A stretch of 64,000 bases of DNA from Ga0077555 sp046154645 (lineage in GTDB: Bacteria > Pseudomonadota > Alphaproteobacteria > Rhizobiales > Hyphomicrobiaceae), in the NCBI GenBank assembly GCA_046154645.1, contig JBJXDZ010000004.1, positions 1 to 64,000 on the forward strand, written 5' to 3'. Under the pieces are notes generated by a model, which was given only the letters and a program-made list of their open reading frames with translations, did no database searches and was not told where the DNA came from. This document shows, piece by piece, positions 23,921 through 32,416 of the stretch (positions are counted from its first letter, which is position 1; each line of letters starts with the position of its first letter). Made by a program: the position numbers and the translations under genes.

Positions 23921-25438
23921 CTAGCGTGTAATTGGTAAGTGTTCAGTGGCTGCAATGCTCGAAATCTCGCTGCTGCTCTGTGACGGCGCGCACGTCGCAC
24001 CGAGCATTTCGCCAAGCGCCGCGTCCAGGTCGGGCTGCGCGAACACGAAGCCCGAGGCCAGTGCCTTCGCTGGCAGCACGCGCTGACCCGACAGCAGGAT
24101 CTCCTCGGCCATCTCGCGGCCAAGGAAGCGCAGCAGGAACGCCGGCAAAGGCATGATGGCCGGACGCCACAACGCCCGGCCGAGAGCTTTCGCGAACGCC
24201 GCATTACGCACCGGATTCGGCGCGGTGCCATTGACGGCGCCGGTCAGGGCAGGTGTCGCCATCGCATGCACCAGCAGCCGGATCAGATCGTCGCGCGTGA
24301 TCCAGCTCATCCACTGACGGCCATGCCCGATGCGGCCACCGGCGCCGAGATCGAAAGGCGGCAGCAGACGCGCCAGCATGCCGCCGGAGGGATCGAGCAC
24401 CAGCCCGATGCGCAGCGTCACAACGCGCACGCCGCGTGACACCGCCCGCAGGGCCTCTGATTCAACGGCGCGGCAGGAGAGCGTGCCGAAGCCCTCGCCG
24501 GCGGCATCGGACTCAGTCAGCACTTCGTCGCCACGCGGGCCGTACCAGCCGATGGCCGATGCTGAGACCAGCACCGTCGGGCGCTTGTCGAGGCGATCGA
24601 GCAGACGCAGCAGGCCGCGCATAGTCTTGATGCGGGAATGCAGGATGCGGAAACGGTTTACCCGTGTCCACGGCCAGTCGGCGACGGGCGCGCCAGCCAG
24701 ATTGACGATGGCATCGAGGCGCGCATCCGACGGGATCTGATTGAAGTGGGTGATCAGCGTGATGGGGGCGGCCAGACGCGCAGCCTTGGTTGGCGACCGC
24801 ACGAGGGCGACGACATCATGTCCGTTGGCAGCGAGCGCTTCGATCAGCCGCTCTCCGAGAAATCCGGTGGCGCCGGTGACCAGGATCCGCTTGCGCGTAC
24901 CGAGGCCCGCCGCGAGCGGGGCTGCGGGGCGTATCACCAGACGCCCCAGACGTGCGCTGGCCAACCAATCGCGCAGGCCAAACAACACCACGCCTGCCGC
25001 CGAGGCCGTCAGGAACAGGCTACCCCAGCCATGCGAGGTGGCGACAAGGGCCGTCGGCAGCGCCGACCACGCCCACAGCACCGGTACCAGCAGCACCAGA
25101 ATGGCGCCGTAGTTCAAGGCCAGCAGTGTGTGCGTTACGCGTTCGGTCGCTGGCAAGCGCCGCGACAAGTCTTCCTCGACGAAATCCCATAGCGTGATGC
25201 CGATCTCCACCAGCAGGACTGTCAGCAAGGCCAAGGCTAGCCAGCCACGCGGCTCGCTCCAGGCCAGCAGCAGGAAGATCAGCCCGTAAAAGCCGTTGCG
25301 CACCGCATGCAGGCGCAACTCCTGGCGCTGCGATTTGCGCCACGCCAGCCGCTCCGTGAATTCGTGATGATAGAGCGTGTCGAAGGCGCCCATCGCGACC
25401 TGCAACGAAACGAGGGTCCACAGCAGCGTATCGGTCAT
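23921..25438 (-). CDS. TIGR01777-type epimerase-like SDR with an N-terminal membrane domain
   Basis: A 505-residue two-domain protein. Residues 1-165 hold four or five hydrophobic helices (TLVSLQVAMGAFDTLYHHEFTERL start). From about 185 an extended SDR of the YfcH/SDR39U1 type begins with the nucleotide motif VTGATGFLGERL. VNLAGAPVADWPW, SASAIGWYGPRGDE and the RIGLVLDPSGGMLARLLPPF and WMSWITRDDLI segments are the classic TIGR01777 landmarks. A DUF1731-like C-terminal piece (MPLPAFLLRFLGREMAEEILLSGQRVLP) follows. The gene overlaps the upstream DUF4166 gene by four bases (ATGA), so both are translated together. The fusion to a membrane domain is uncommon; the substrate is unknown. Confidence 0.88.
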   Translation of the reverse strand: MTDTLLWTLVSLQVAMGAFDTLYHHEFTERLAWRKSQRQELRLHAVRNGFYGLIFLLLAWSEPRGWLALALLTVLLVEIGITLWDFVEEDLSRRLPATERVTHTLLALNYGAILVLLVPVLWAWSALPTALVATSHGWGSLFLTASAAGVVLFGLRDWLASARLGRLVIRPAAPLAAGLGTRKRILVTGATGFLGERLIEALAANGHDVVALVRSPTKAARLAAPITLITHFNQIPSDARLDAIVNLAGAPVADWPWTRVNRFRILHSRIKTMRGLLRLLDRLDKRPTVLVSASAIGWYGPRGDEVLTESDAAGEGFGTLSCRAVESEALRAVSRGVRVVTLRIGLVLDPSGGMLARLLPPFDLGAGGRIGHGRQWMSWITRDDLIRLLVHAMATPALTGAVNGTAPNPVRNAAFAKALGRALWRPAIMPLPAFLLRFLGREMAEEILLSGQRVLPAKALASGFVFAQPDLDAALGEMLGATCAPSQSSSEISSIAATEHLPITR

Positions 25439-26121
25439 GACCCAATCTCCTCATACACGGCCACCTGCTCGACCAGACGGCCGAGCCAGGGGTGGTCGAG
25501 AGTCAGTGTGAACGTGAACCAGCCACCGCCTTCGTCGCGATGGCGGATGATGCAAGTGCCGGGCGTGGCTAAGCGCGGCAGGGCCCAGCGAATGCCCGCG
25601 AAGGCGACGTCGTAGCCGGCACTGCGAAAGACAAGTTCGCCAGCGTCTTCATGCAAGGTCAGCCGCATGATCAGGCCTGAGCCCAGATACTCCTCGAGGC
25701 CGGTCGGGCCGGCGAACCGCTTCACCGAATTGATGGTCTGCGGCATGCGGCCGGGGCGCGCATAGGTCCGCGACCAGATCTGGCCGCCCAGAATGTCGTC
25801 GCGCGTGACCACGACGGTCGAGCGGCCGGTGGCGCCATGTGTGTCGGGCAGCGGACCTCCCACCAGATGCGCAAGGCGGGCCAACAGCTGTCCGGCGCGG
25901 GAGTGGGCGGTGTGGATGACGTGGCCGGCAAACGTGCGCTGGCCGCTGGTGGCAAGCGGCTCCGTGAAACGGTGCCGGACCACGGCGGGCAGGCGCGCCC
26001 AGGCTTCGCGTGTCATCAGGCTGCGGAAACGGTCGTCGCGGGTCGCGCCGTCATGTGGCAACGCGACCGTCGCTCGCCGCGCCAAGGTTCCCGCTTCAGT
26101 CATATCGGTTAATTCGGTCAT
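25435..26121 (-). CDS. DUF4166 domain protein
   Basis: A 228-residue soluble protein. The DUF4166-like core runs from about residue 35 to 220: LPAVVRHRFTEP, GHVIHTAHSRAGQLLARLAHLVGGPLP, then TVVVTRDDILGGQIWSRTYARPG and GWFTFTLTLDHP. Such proteins are often encoded beside TIGR01777-type SDRs, as here, but the biochemical role is unknown. The start at 26121 falls in the middle of a palindrome shared with the regulator gene's own start. GAGAGG lies 11 bases upstream, rather far, so translation may be weak or partly leaderless. A shorter start at 26103 is possible. Confidence 0.83.
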   Translation of the reverse strand: MTELTDMTEAGTLARRATVALPHDGATRDDRFRSLMTREAWARLPAVVRHRFTEPLATSGQRTFAGHVIHTAHSRAGQLLARLAHLVGGPLPDTHGATGRSTVVVTRDDILGGQIWSRTYARPGRMPQTINSVKRFAGPTGLEEYLGSGLIMRLTLHEDAGELVFRSAGYDVAFAGIRWALPRLATPGTCIIRHRDEGGGWFTFTLTLDHPWLGRLVEQVAVYEEIGS

Positions 26122-26130
26122 GACAGAAAT
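26111..26130. promoter_or_regulatory. putative operator overlapping the DUF4166 start codon
   Basis: AATTCGGTCATGACAGAAAT matches the perfect palindrome at the regulator's own start at 18 of 20 positions. The central CATG supplies the ATG at 26121. Binding here would block both transcription and initiation of the DUF4166/SDR operon. Confidence 0.6.
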
Positions 26131-26153
26131 AACCTCTCAAAAAAGGGGTGGTC

Positions 26154-26753
26154 TTACAACCCGCCGCGCCCCGCCGATCCGCCGTCCGAAGGGCCACCCG
26201 ACGCCTTCCCCGGCAGGAAGCGCAGGATGGTGCTGCCGAGTTTCACAAGCTGCGTCAGGCGTGAGCGCGGCACCTTGCGCATGTCGCTCGCCCACCCGTC
26301 CAGCATCTCGCAGAAGTGCAGCATGTCGCCGATGCGTCGCTTGGCCGTGGCATTGATGAAGCGATCCGCCTCGGCCTCGGCAACGCAGCTGCGCAGCACG
26401 GTCGTGGTGGGATCAAGCTCCCTGGCTTTGCGGCCTTCCGCGATGCGCGCCAGCATTTCCCACAGGTCCACTTCGGCCTCGTAGAAGTCGCGGCGGTCGC
26501 CCAGCACCGACACCCGTCGTATCAGGTTCCACTGCAGCAGTTCCTTCACGGAGTTCGAGACGTTGGAGCGCGCCAGCCCCAGCAGGTCCGCCAGATCCTC
26601 GGCCGTCATTGGCTGCTCCGCCAGATACAGCACGGCGTGGATCTGGCCGATCGAGCGGTTGACGCCCCACACGGCGCCCATCTCGCCCCAATGCAGGACG
26701 AAGCGCTGCACAGCGGGGGGAAACGGCGTTTTTGTCACTGTCATTTCTGTCAT
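26154..26753 (-). CDS. GbsR/MarR-type winged-helix transcriptional regulator
   Basis: A 199-residue regulator of the GbsR-like branch of MarR. The helix-turn-helix is at about 45-75 (MTAEDLADLLGLARSNVSNSVKELLQW) followed by the wing (IRRVSVLGDRRDFYEA). The preceding GEMGAVWGVNRSIGQIHAVLYL is typical of this group. A C-terminal helical region and a glycine-rich tail complete it. The ATG at 26753 lies at the centre of a perfect 20-base palindrome, implying autoregulation. It is divergent from the FMN monooxygenase genes and 32 bases upstream of the DUF4166 start in the same direction. The inducer is unknown. Confidence 0.87.
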   Translation of the reverse strand: MTEMTVTKTPFPPAVQRFVLHWGEMGAVWGVNRSIGQIHAVLYLAEQPMTAEDLADLLGLARSNVSNSVKELLQWNLIRRVSVLGDRRDFYEAEVDLWEMLARIAEGRKARELDPTTTVLRSCVAEAEADRFINATAKRRIGDMLHFCEMLDGWASDMRKVPRSRLTQLVKLGSTILRFLPGKASGGPSDGGSAGRGGL

Positions 26754-26762
26754 GACAGAAAT
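26743..26762. promoter_or_regulatory. perfect 20-base palindrome at the regulator start, likely auto-operator
   Basis: ATTTCTGTCATGACAGAAAT is identical on both strands and contains the regulator's ATG. Its near copy sits at the DUF4166 start (26111-26130). Shared palindromes at a MarR-family regulator and its neighbour are the usual sign of its own binding sites. Confidence 0.7.
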
Positions 26763-26869
26763 ATCGCACAGCACGGGCGCTTTGTCCAGCGTCGGACGCA
26801 AGAGCCTTAGCAATCCCTTGCGATGCGACGGCTCTGCAATCGACGAGGCCGGCAAAAACCGCTACCCCT

Positions 26870-26881
26870 ATGTCCGGACAT
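26870..26881. promoter_or_regulatory. palindrome upstream of the FMN monooxygenase, possible third operator
   Basis: ATGTCCGGACAT is a perfect 12-base palindrome 41 bases before the monooxygenase ATG. It keeps the TGTC/GACA arms of the 26743 operator with a different centre, so the same regulator might act here. Confidence 0.4.
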
Positions 26882-26921
26882 TGCCAAACAACCGCCACGG
26901 CGGACCAAACAAAGGCCCGAC

Positions 26922-28289
26922 ATGACCACGCAACGCCAAATGGCGCTCATCGGCTTCCTGCAGGCCCAGAATTGCTCGAACTATGTCGGCTCCTGGCGCC
27001 ACCCGCATTCGGCGACGGACTTTCTTGGTCCTGAGTACTTCCAGCGCATTGCCCGCGCGCTCGAATACGGCAAGTTCCATCTCGGTTTCTTCGATGACCG
27101 TCTCGCCATGCCCGACATCCTCGGCAACGACCATCGCGAAGCTGTGAAAAATGGCGTGCGTGTCGTCAAGATGGACCCGGTGACCATTCTTGCCTGCATG
27201 GGCATGGCGACGAAGAACCTGGGACTCGGCTCCACCTACTCGACCACGTACTACGAGCCCTTCCACGTCGCCCGCGTGATGTCGACGCTCGACCTGATGA
27301 CCAGCGGCCGCGCGGCCTGGAACGTCGTCACCTCGCTCAACAACTCGGAAGCCCACAACATGGGCAAGGACGAGCATCTCGAGCACGACCTGCGCTATGA
27401 CGTTGCCGACGAGTTCATGGAAATCGTGCTCGGCCACTGGGACAGCTGGGACGACGACGCCATCGTCATCGACAAGGCGTCGGGTCTGTTTGCGCATCCC
27501 GAGAAGGTTCGCCAGCTCAATCACAAGGGCAAATACTTCAAGTCGAAGGGGCCGTTCACGGTGCCGCGGTCGCCGCAGGGTCGCCCGGTCGTCATTCAGG
27601 CCGGGCAGTCAGGCCGCGGTCAGGTCTTTTCGGCCCGCTGGGGTGAGTTGGTCTTCTGCGTCTATCCCAACCTCGAGATGGGTAAGAAGTCCTACACCGC
27701 CTTCAAGGATCTGGTCGCCAAGACCGGCCGTGACCCCGCAACGGTCAGTGTCGCGCCGGCCATCTATTGCGTGACCGGAGAAACCAAGGCGATGGCCGAG
27801 GACAAGATGGCCATTATCGATGGCCTGGCAAAACCTGTCGATGGCCTGTCGCTGCTCTCCGAGGCGCTCAATTTCGACTTTTATTCCAAGCCCATGGACT
27901 CGACGTTCTCGGACGAGGAGCTGAAATCCATCGGCGGCCTGCGCGCCATCATCGATCGCGTCGTGACCATGTCGGGCAAGAAGAACCCGACCATCCGCGA
28001 CTTCGTGCAGTTCTCGAGCCGCGGCACGGTGCGCGAGTTCCCGCGCTTCGTCGGCACAGCGAAGGACGTGGCGGACGGCCTCGAGGAGTGGTTCAATACT
28101 TGCTGCGACGGCTTTGTGGTGGCAGCGACGCATCTGCCCGGCGGCTACGAGGACTTCGTGCGCATGGTGGTGCCGGAACTGCAGCGGCGGGGCGTGCACC
28201 ACAAGGATTACAAGGGCCCGACGCTGCGCGAAAACCTTGGCCTGCCAAAGGCTACGATCGGCGACTGGAAAATGAACGCGAGAGGCTGA
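26922..28289 (+). CDS. FMN-dependent monooxygenase, NtaA/SnaA/DszA (bacterial luciferase-like) family
   Basis: A 455-residue reduced-flavin-dependent monooxygenase of the luciferase-like TIM-barrel superfamily. The start ATG 26922 is chosen because similarity begins at QRQMALIGFLQAQNCSNYVGSWR. Landmarks include FLGPEYFQRIARALEYGKFHLGFFDD, LGLGSTYSTTYYEPFHVARVMSTLDLMTSGRAAWNVVTSLN, and RPVVIQAGQSGRGQVFSARW (the latter at about residue 220), all hallmarks of the nitrilotriacetate/desulfurisation monooxygenase branch. The following gene is its NADH:FMN reductase, four bases downstream, so the pair is a complete two-component oxygenase. Substrates in this branch are aminopolycarboxylates, sulfonated or thiophene compounds, or long chains; which one applies here cannot be told. 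Confidence 0.9.
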   Translation: MTTQRQMALIGFLQAQNCSNYVGSWRHPHSATDFLGPEYFQRIARALEYGKFHLGFFDDRLAMPDILGNDHREAVKNGVRVVKMDPVTILACMGMATKNLGLGSTYSTTYYEPFHVARVMSTLDLMTSGRAAWNVVTSLNNSEAHNMGKDEHLEHDLRYDVADEFMEIVLGHWDSWDDDAIVIDKASGLFAHPEKVRQLNHKGKYFKSKGPFTVPRSPQGRPVVIQAGQSGRGQVFSARWGELVFCVYPNLEMGKKSYTAFKDLVAKTGRDPATVSVAPAIYCVTGETKAMAEDKMAIIDGLAKPVDGLSLLSEALNFDFYSKPMDSTFSDEELKSIGGLRAIIDRVVTMSGKKNPTIRDFVQFSSRGTVREFPRFVGTAKDVADGLEEWFNTCCDGFVVAATHLPGGYEDFVRMVVPELQRRGVHHKDYKGPTLRENLGLPKATIGDWKMNARG

Positions 28290-28293
28290 AGCA

Positions 28294-28896
28294 ATGGCGT
28301 CCGGTGATCAAGTCAAGGGCTCGCGCAGGGCCCGCGGCGCAGGCAAATCCGCAGCGCCAGACGCAGCACCAGCAGTGATCGCGACCAGCCAAGAGACGGG
28401 CCAAGGAATGGGCATGGATCAGACGAAATTCCGCAACCTCATGCGCCATCAGGCGGGTGCGGTCACCATCATCGCAGTCGGCAAGACCGGCAACCGTACG
28501 GGCTTGACGGCAACGGCCATGTGCTCGCTGAGCGACAGCCCGCCGACGGTGCTCATCTGCGTCAACAAGAACGCCAGCGCCCACGCGCCGATCAAGGCCA
28601 TGGGTGCCTTCTCGGTCAATGTTCTGGCGCAAGCGCAACAGGAGTTGGCGAAGCGGTTCTCGACCAAGAAGCTCGAAGGTGAGGCGCGCTTCGATGCCGA
28701 AGATTGGGAGACCCTGGCGACCGGCGCGCCTGTCTTGAAGGGAACGATCGCCAGCCTCGACTGCGAGCTGGTCGCGGAGCACGTGGTGGAAACGCATTCG
28801 ATCTTCATCGGTCGCGTCAAGGATGGTCGGTTCCACGAGACCGCGCCGCCGCTGCTGTATTTCCGCGGCGACTTCTGGGATGTGAAGAGCAAATGA
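28294..28896 (+). CDS. NAD(P)H:flavin oxidoreductase, reductase component
   Basis: A 200-residue flavin reductase of the HpaC/RutF/DIM6-NTAB split-barrel family. Residues 1-40 are an unusual basic, alanine-rich extension; the domain begins at about MDQTKFRNLMRHQAGAVTIIA. Then come RTGLTATAMCSLSDSPPTVLICVNKNASAHAPI, the flavin-binding segment, and FSVNVLAQAQQELAKRFS. The C-terminal half contains THSIFIGRV and the ending PLLYFRGDFWDV. It supplies FMNH2 to the monooxygenase encoded just upstream. GAGG lies about ten bases before ATG 28294; a shorter start near 28405 would remove the extension. Confidence 0.9.
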   Translation: MASGDQVKGSRRARGAGKSAAPDAAPAVIATSQETGQGMGMDQTKFRNLMRHQAGAVTIIAVGKTGNRTGLTATAMCSLSDSPPTVLICVNKNASAHAPIKAMGAFSVNVLAQAQQELAKRFSTKKLEGEARFDAEDWETLATGAPVLKGTIASLDCELVAEHVVETHSIFIGRVKDGRFHETAPPLLYFRGDFWDVKSK

Positions 28897-28903
28897 GCGG
28901 TCT

Positions 28904-29332
28904 GTGAGCAGCGAATCGGAACTGCGCGAGAAACTGCGCAAGATCGAAGCGCTTTTCGCCGGTGCCAAGACGGACGGCGAGCGTTACGCCGCGGGTGCTG
29001 CCGCCGAGCGCATCCGGGGGCGCTTGGCCGAGATCGGCGCCACCGAGCGGGCGATCGAGATGCGCTTCGCGCTGCATGATCCCTGGTCGCGCAAACTGTT
29101 CGTGGCGCTGGCCCGCCGCTATGGCCTCAGACCCTATCGCCTGCCGCGCATGAAGCGGCAGTCCGTCGTGATCAAGGCGCCGCAGTCGTTCATCGAGACG
29201 GTGCTGTGGCCCGAGTTCCAAGAGCTGAATGCGGCCCTGGCGCAGTATCTCAACGAGGTCACCGACCGGCTGATCCGCGAGGAGGTGCACGCTGACACCG
29301 CCGAGGCCGTCGAGTCGCAAGGTGGATCGTGA
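28904..29332 (+). CDS. conserved small protein of unknown function
   Basis: A 142-residue protein starting at GTG 28904, seven bases after the flavin reductase stop. Residues 1-45 form a helical region (ELREKLRKIEALFAGAKTDGERYAAGAAAERIRGRLAEIG). The rest includes HDPWSRKLFVALARRYGLRPYRLPRMKRQSVVIKAP and a helical tail. The N-terminal helix resembles the DUF2786-type segment but I cannot assign it. There is no export signal or catalytic motif visible. The tight spacing suggests it belongs to the monooxygenase transcript, though a functional link is not evident. Confidence 0.7.
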   Translation: MSSESELREKLRKIEALFAGAKTDGERYAAGAAAERIRGRLAEIGATERAIEMRFALHDPWSRKLFVALARRYGLRPYRLPRMKRQSVVIKAPQSFIETVLWPEFQELNAALAQYLNEVTDRLIREEVHADTAEAVESQGGS

Positions 29333-29604
29333 TCGCACGCTCCGTCGTTACCGTTGATGGTGGCGCCCGCGCCACCCGATGGTGCTGACGCGGGCACGGA
29401 GCTCAGCACCTCAGTTGCCCAGTGCCGACCCACAGCCCATCGTCGACCGGCAAGCGCCGCGCGCCGGCGCCGGGCTCGACAAGCAGCGGAAACGGCCTGT
29501 CGTCACCGACACGCCGGCCGCTTCAGCCATTTCGAACCTATCGCTGACAAGCTCTCAGCTCGTGCTTGCTCGGGAGGGTCACTGCCGGTATGGTCCGCCC
29601 GCTT

Positions 29605-29679
29605 TGGGGCGTAGCCAAGTGGTAAGGCAGCGGATTTTGATTCCGCCATGCGGAGGTTCGAACCCTCCCGCCCCAGCCA
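29605..29679 (+). tRNA. tRNA-Gln (anticodon TTG), CCA encoded
   Basis: A complete cloverleaf: acceptor TGGGGCG / CGCCCCA, D arm with GTAGCCAAGTGGTAAGGC, anticodon stem GCGGA / TCCGC with loop TTTTGAT giving anticodon TTG, and the T arm GGAGG TTCGAAC CCTCC. The encoded CCA is at 29677-29679 after discriminator G. Fold and anticodon are unambiguous. Confidence 0.96.
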
Positions 29680-30104
29680 GTAGATTCAAGAGGTTAGACG
29701 TCGTCGCGGCAGCTGCGCAACGCCAATCGCGGGAGCTTTCCGGGCGGCCAGCGTCTCGGCCCCACGTTTCGCAACGAATTTGGCGTCCCGCTCGATCCGA
29801 GCCATCGTCGCGGCCGCCTACCGGTTGTCTGACACGTCCCCCGACGCTCCGATCCCAGGCCGCGGGCATCGCGCGCGCTCGTTGCCACATGGCCCCCGCC
29901 CACATGGCCCCGCCCGGTTCATCGTTCGCACAGGGACATCTCAACTTTGCAGAAAGGGACAATCTGAACTTGGGGCTTACAGGCTTACATATTCGATTGA
30001 CGTGCTGCAGGCGCGCTCGCACACTTTCGCGGCGCCGAGGCACGACTGCGTGCGAGCCTTTCCGACGCGTCAACCGAGCCAACAAGGCAGGAGTGGAGGA
30101 AACA
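29680..30104. other. gene-free region between tRNA-Gln and the ABC importer
   Basis: About 425 bases with no credible gene. The AT-richer interval 29930-30010 is the best candidate for the importer promoter, but I see no convincing operator. No terminator for the tRNA is obvious. Confidence 0.5.
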
Positions 30105-31379
30105 ATGCGAAGCAGGATCCTTGTTGCCGCTGCCGCACTATGTGCCAGTTTTCTGACGTGGAATGGCACGGCATTGGCCCAGCAGAAAGAGCTGACGTTC
30201 TGGAGTCACTGGGCGGCTGAGGTGCCCAAACGCACGTTTGTCGAAGCCGCCATCAAGGCCTTCGAGGAGAAGAATCCCGGCATCAAGATCAAGGCCACCT
30301 GGTACGAGAAGACGGCGCTCTACGCTGCTCTCAAGACCGCGCTGCGGGCCGGTCAGGCACCCGACATCTTCTATGCCGAGCCCGATCAGATCGAGTACAT
30401 GGACAACGGGTTTCTGCTCGATCTCTCGGGGCTCAACTGGGCTGCTGTCGAGCCATGGGCGAAGGACGCCTGGAGCTACAAGGGCAAGCCGTACGGCCTG
30501 CCGCTCGAAGCCTGGACGGTCGAACTCTACTACAACAGAAAGGCCATGGCCGATCTCGGCGTCACGGTGCCGGCCAATCTGCAGCTGGCGCCCGATGCTT
30601 TCGTCGACATGGTGAAGAAGGCCAAGGCCAAAGGCATCACGCCTATGGCACTCGGCGTTGGCGATCGCCCTTATCCCGGTGCGCACATCGTCCACGAAGC
30701 CCTGCTGAAGCGGCTCGGCATCGACGAATACGGCAAGCTGCTCGCGGGCAAGCTGCCGTGGAGCGATCCGCGCGTCATCGAGATCCTGAAGTGGACCAAG
30801 GGCCTGACCGATGCCGGCATGCTGCCGACCACGTTCACGACCTTGAAGCTTGCCGAGGCGCACGGCTACTTTCACACCAACCCCGGCGCGCTGACGTTCC
30901 TGAACGGCAGCTGGTATACGTCGCGGGCCTTCAATCCCGTCGACAAGGGTGGCCAGCCGACCGATTTCCCGCTCGGCATCATGCAGTTTCCGGCCGTTCC
31001 GGGGGCCGTGTGCAACGAGTGCCGCTCGATCGCCGTCGGCGGCAGCTACGTGGCCAACGTGGCGACAAAGAACAGCAAGGAAGTGCTGGCGTTCTTCAAT
31101 TCATTCCTGACGCCGGAGATGGGCAATACCTGGCTCGACGTGGTCAAGGTGCAGACCGGCATCAAGAGCGATCCCGCCAAGATGACGGACAAGCAGGCGG
31201 CCGCCTACTTCGAGATGATCGCCAAGACCAACGCCGGGGCCAAATACTTCTTCGGCATTCCGATCCAGGTGATGACCGGCAAGCCGAAGGAGGTGTTCAC
31301 GCAAGTCTTCAACAATGCGTTCCCGGCCGGCAACATCAGCATCGACGATGCCGTCAAGCAGATGGTCGGCGCCTACTGA
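30105..31379 (+). CDS. extracellular solute-binding protein of a CUT1-type sugar ABC importer
   Basis: Periplasmic sugar-binding protein (family 1), 424 aa. ATG 30105 has GGAGGAA four bases upstream. Residues 1-25 are a signal peptide ending GTALA. The mature protein opens with KELTFWSHWAAEVPKRTFVEAAIKAFEEKNPGIKIKATW, the standard N-lobe pattern, followed by ALKTALRAGQAPDIFY. Two cysteines in CNECRS near residue 305 are unusual for the family. A hairpin follows the stop, then two permeases and an ATPase, giving a complete importer. Substrate is probably an oligosaccharide, disaccharide or sugar derivative; it cannot be named. Confidence 0.93.
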   Translation: MRSRILVAAAALCASFLTWNGTALAQQKELTFWSHWAAEVPKRTFVEAAIKAFEEKNPGIKIKATWYEKTALYAALKTALRAGQAPDIFYAEPDQIEYMDNGFLLDLSGLNWAAVEPWAKDAWSYKGKPYGLPLEAWTVELYYNRKAMADLGVTVPANLQLAPDAFVDMVKKAKAKGITPMALGVGDRPYPGAHIVHEALLKRLGIDEYGKLLAGKLPWSDPRVIEILKWTKGLTDAGMLPTTFTTLKLAEAHGYFHTNPGALTFLNGSWYTSRAFNPVDKGGQPTDFPLGIMQFPAVPGAVCNECRSIAVGGSYVANVATKNSKEVLAFFNSFLTPEMGNTWLDVVKVQTGIKSDPAKMTDKQAAAYFEMIAKTNAGAKYFFGIPIQVMTGKPKEVFTQVFNNAFPAGNISIDDAVKQMVGAY

Positions 31380-31410
31380 CGCGGATCCAGGACGAAGGTG
31401 CAGCACAGCG

Positions 31411-31430
31411 CACGGGCTTCGTGGCCCGTG
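31411..31430 (+). terminator. intercistronic hairpin after the solute-binding protein gene
   Basis: CACGGGC / GCCCGTG with a TTCGTG loop, 31 bases after the stop. Such hairpins commonly stabilise or partially terminate the transcript so that the binding protein is made in excess of the permeases. Confidence 0.7.
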
Positions 31431-31470
31431 TTGCTTTGCCGGTGGTAGGTGGGACCCGGGGGAACATTAG

Positions 31471-32403
31471 ATGTCGTCGCCTCAAGTGCCGTCCAAGGAG
31501 GCGCAGTCATCGCGCGATGACGACGTGCACAGGCCCTGGGGCACCATTATCGCATTCCTGCTGCCAGCCCTGACGCTCTATGTCGGATTTACTGCCTATC
31601 CCGCCATCCGCACGCTCTGGAACAGTTTTCATCGCGTGCTGCCGCGCAAAGAGGAGTTCGTCGGCCTGGCCAACTACACCGAACTGGCCAAGGACGAGAT
31701 TTTCTGGCGGGCGGTGCGCAATACGATCGTGTGGGCGTGCACGTCGCCGTTGATCGAGGTGTCGATCGCGCTGCTGCTGGCGTTGGCCCTCTACGCCAAG
31801 GTGCCTGGCGCTCGCTTCTTCCGTGTCGCCTGGTTCACGCCGGTACTGATGTCCTATGTGGTCGTCGGCATCCTGTGGCTGTGGATTTACAACAATGATT
31901 GGGGGCCGGTGAATGTGGCGCTGCGTGCCATCGGCCTCGGCAGCTGGGCCAAGCCCTGGCTCGGCAATCCCGGCACGGCCTTGCCGGCCTTGATCTTCGT
32001 CACCAGTTGGATGTGGGTTGGCTTCAACATGGTGGTGCTGCTGGCGGCACTGCATTCCCTGCCGAAGGAAGTCATCGAGGCGGCCGAACTCGACAACTGC
32101 GGCTGGGGCGGCAAGCTGGTCCATGTCATCTTTCCGCTGGTGCGAGCAACGCTCCTCAACCTGATCGTGCTTTCATTCATCGGCAAGATGAAGATCTTCG
32201 ATCTGGTCTGGATCACCACCAAGGGCAATCCGCTGTGGGCGACGGAGACGGTCTCGACCTACGTCTACAAACGCGCTTTCGAGTGGTCGACATTCGACCT
32301 CGGCTATCCCTCGACGATCGCCGCCGTGTGGTTCGTCATCGTACTGGCAACCGTGCTGGCGCTGTCGTGGGCGTTCCGGCAGCGCGAGAAACTCGAGTAT
32401 TGA
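31471..32403 (+). CDS. ABC sugar importer permease, first membrane subunit
   Basis: A 310-residue inner-membrane permease of the MalF/UgpA type. GGGGGAA precedes ATG 31471. Six hydrophobic helices follow a polar N terminus, starting at IIAFLLPALTLYVGFTAYPAI. The cytoplasmic EAA loop that docks to the ATPase reads EVIEAAELDNCGWGGKLVHVIFPL at about 205-228. It pairs with the next permease and the ATP-binding protein at 33248. Confidence 0.93.
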   Translation: MSSPQVPSKEAQSSRDDDVHRPWGTIIAFLLPALTLYVGFTAYPAIRTLWNSFHRVLPRKEEFVGLANYTELAKDEIFWRAVRNTIVWACTSPLIEVSIALLLALALYAKVPGARFFRVAWFTPVLMSYVVVGILWLWIYNNDWGPVNVALRAIGLGSWAKPWLGNPGTALPALIFVTSWMWVGFNMVVLLAALHSLPKEVIEAAELDNCGWGGKLVHVIFPLVRATLLNLIVLSFIGKMKIFDLVWITTKGNPLWATETVSTYVYKRAFEWSTFDLGYPSTIAAVWFVIVLATVLALSWAFRQREKLEY

Positions 32404-32416
32404 GGGGCGCCGCCAC

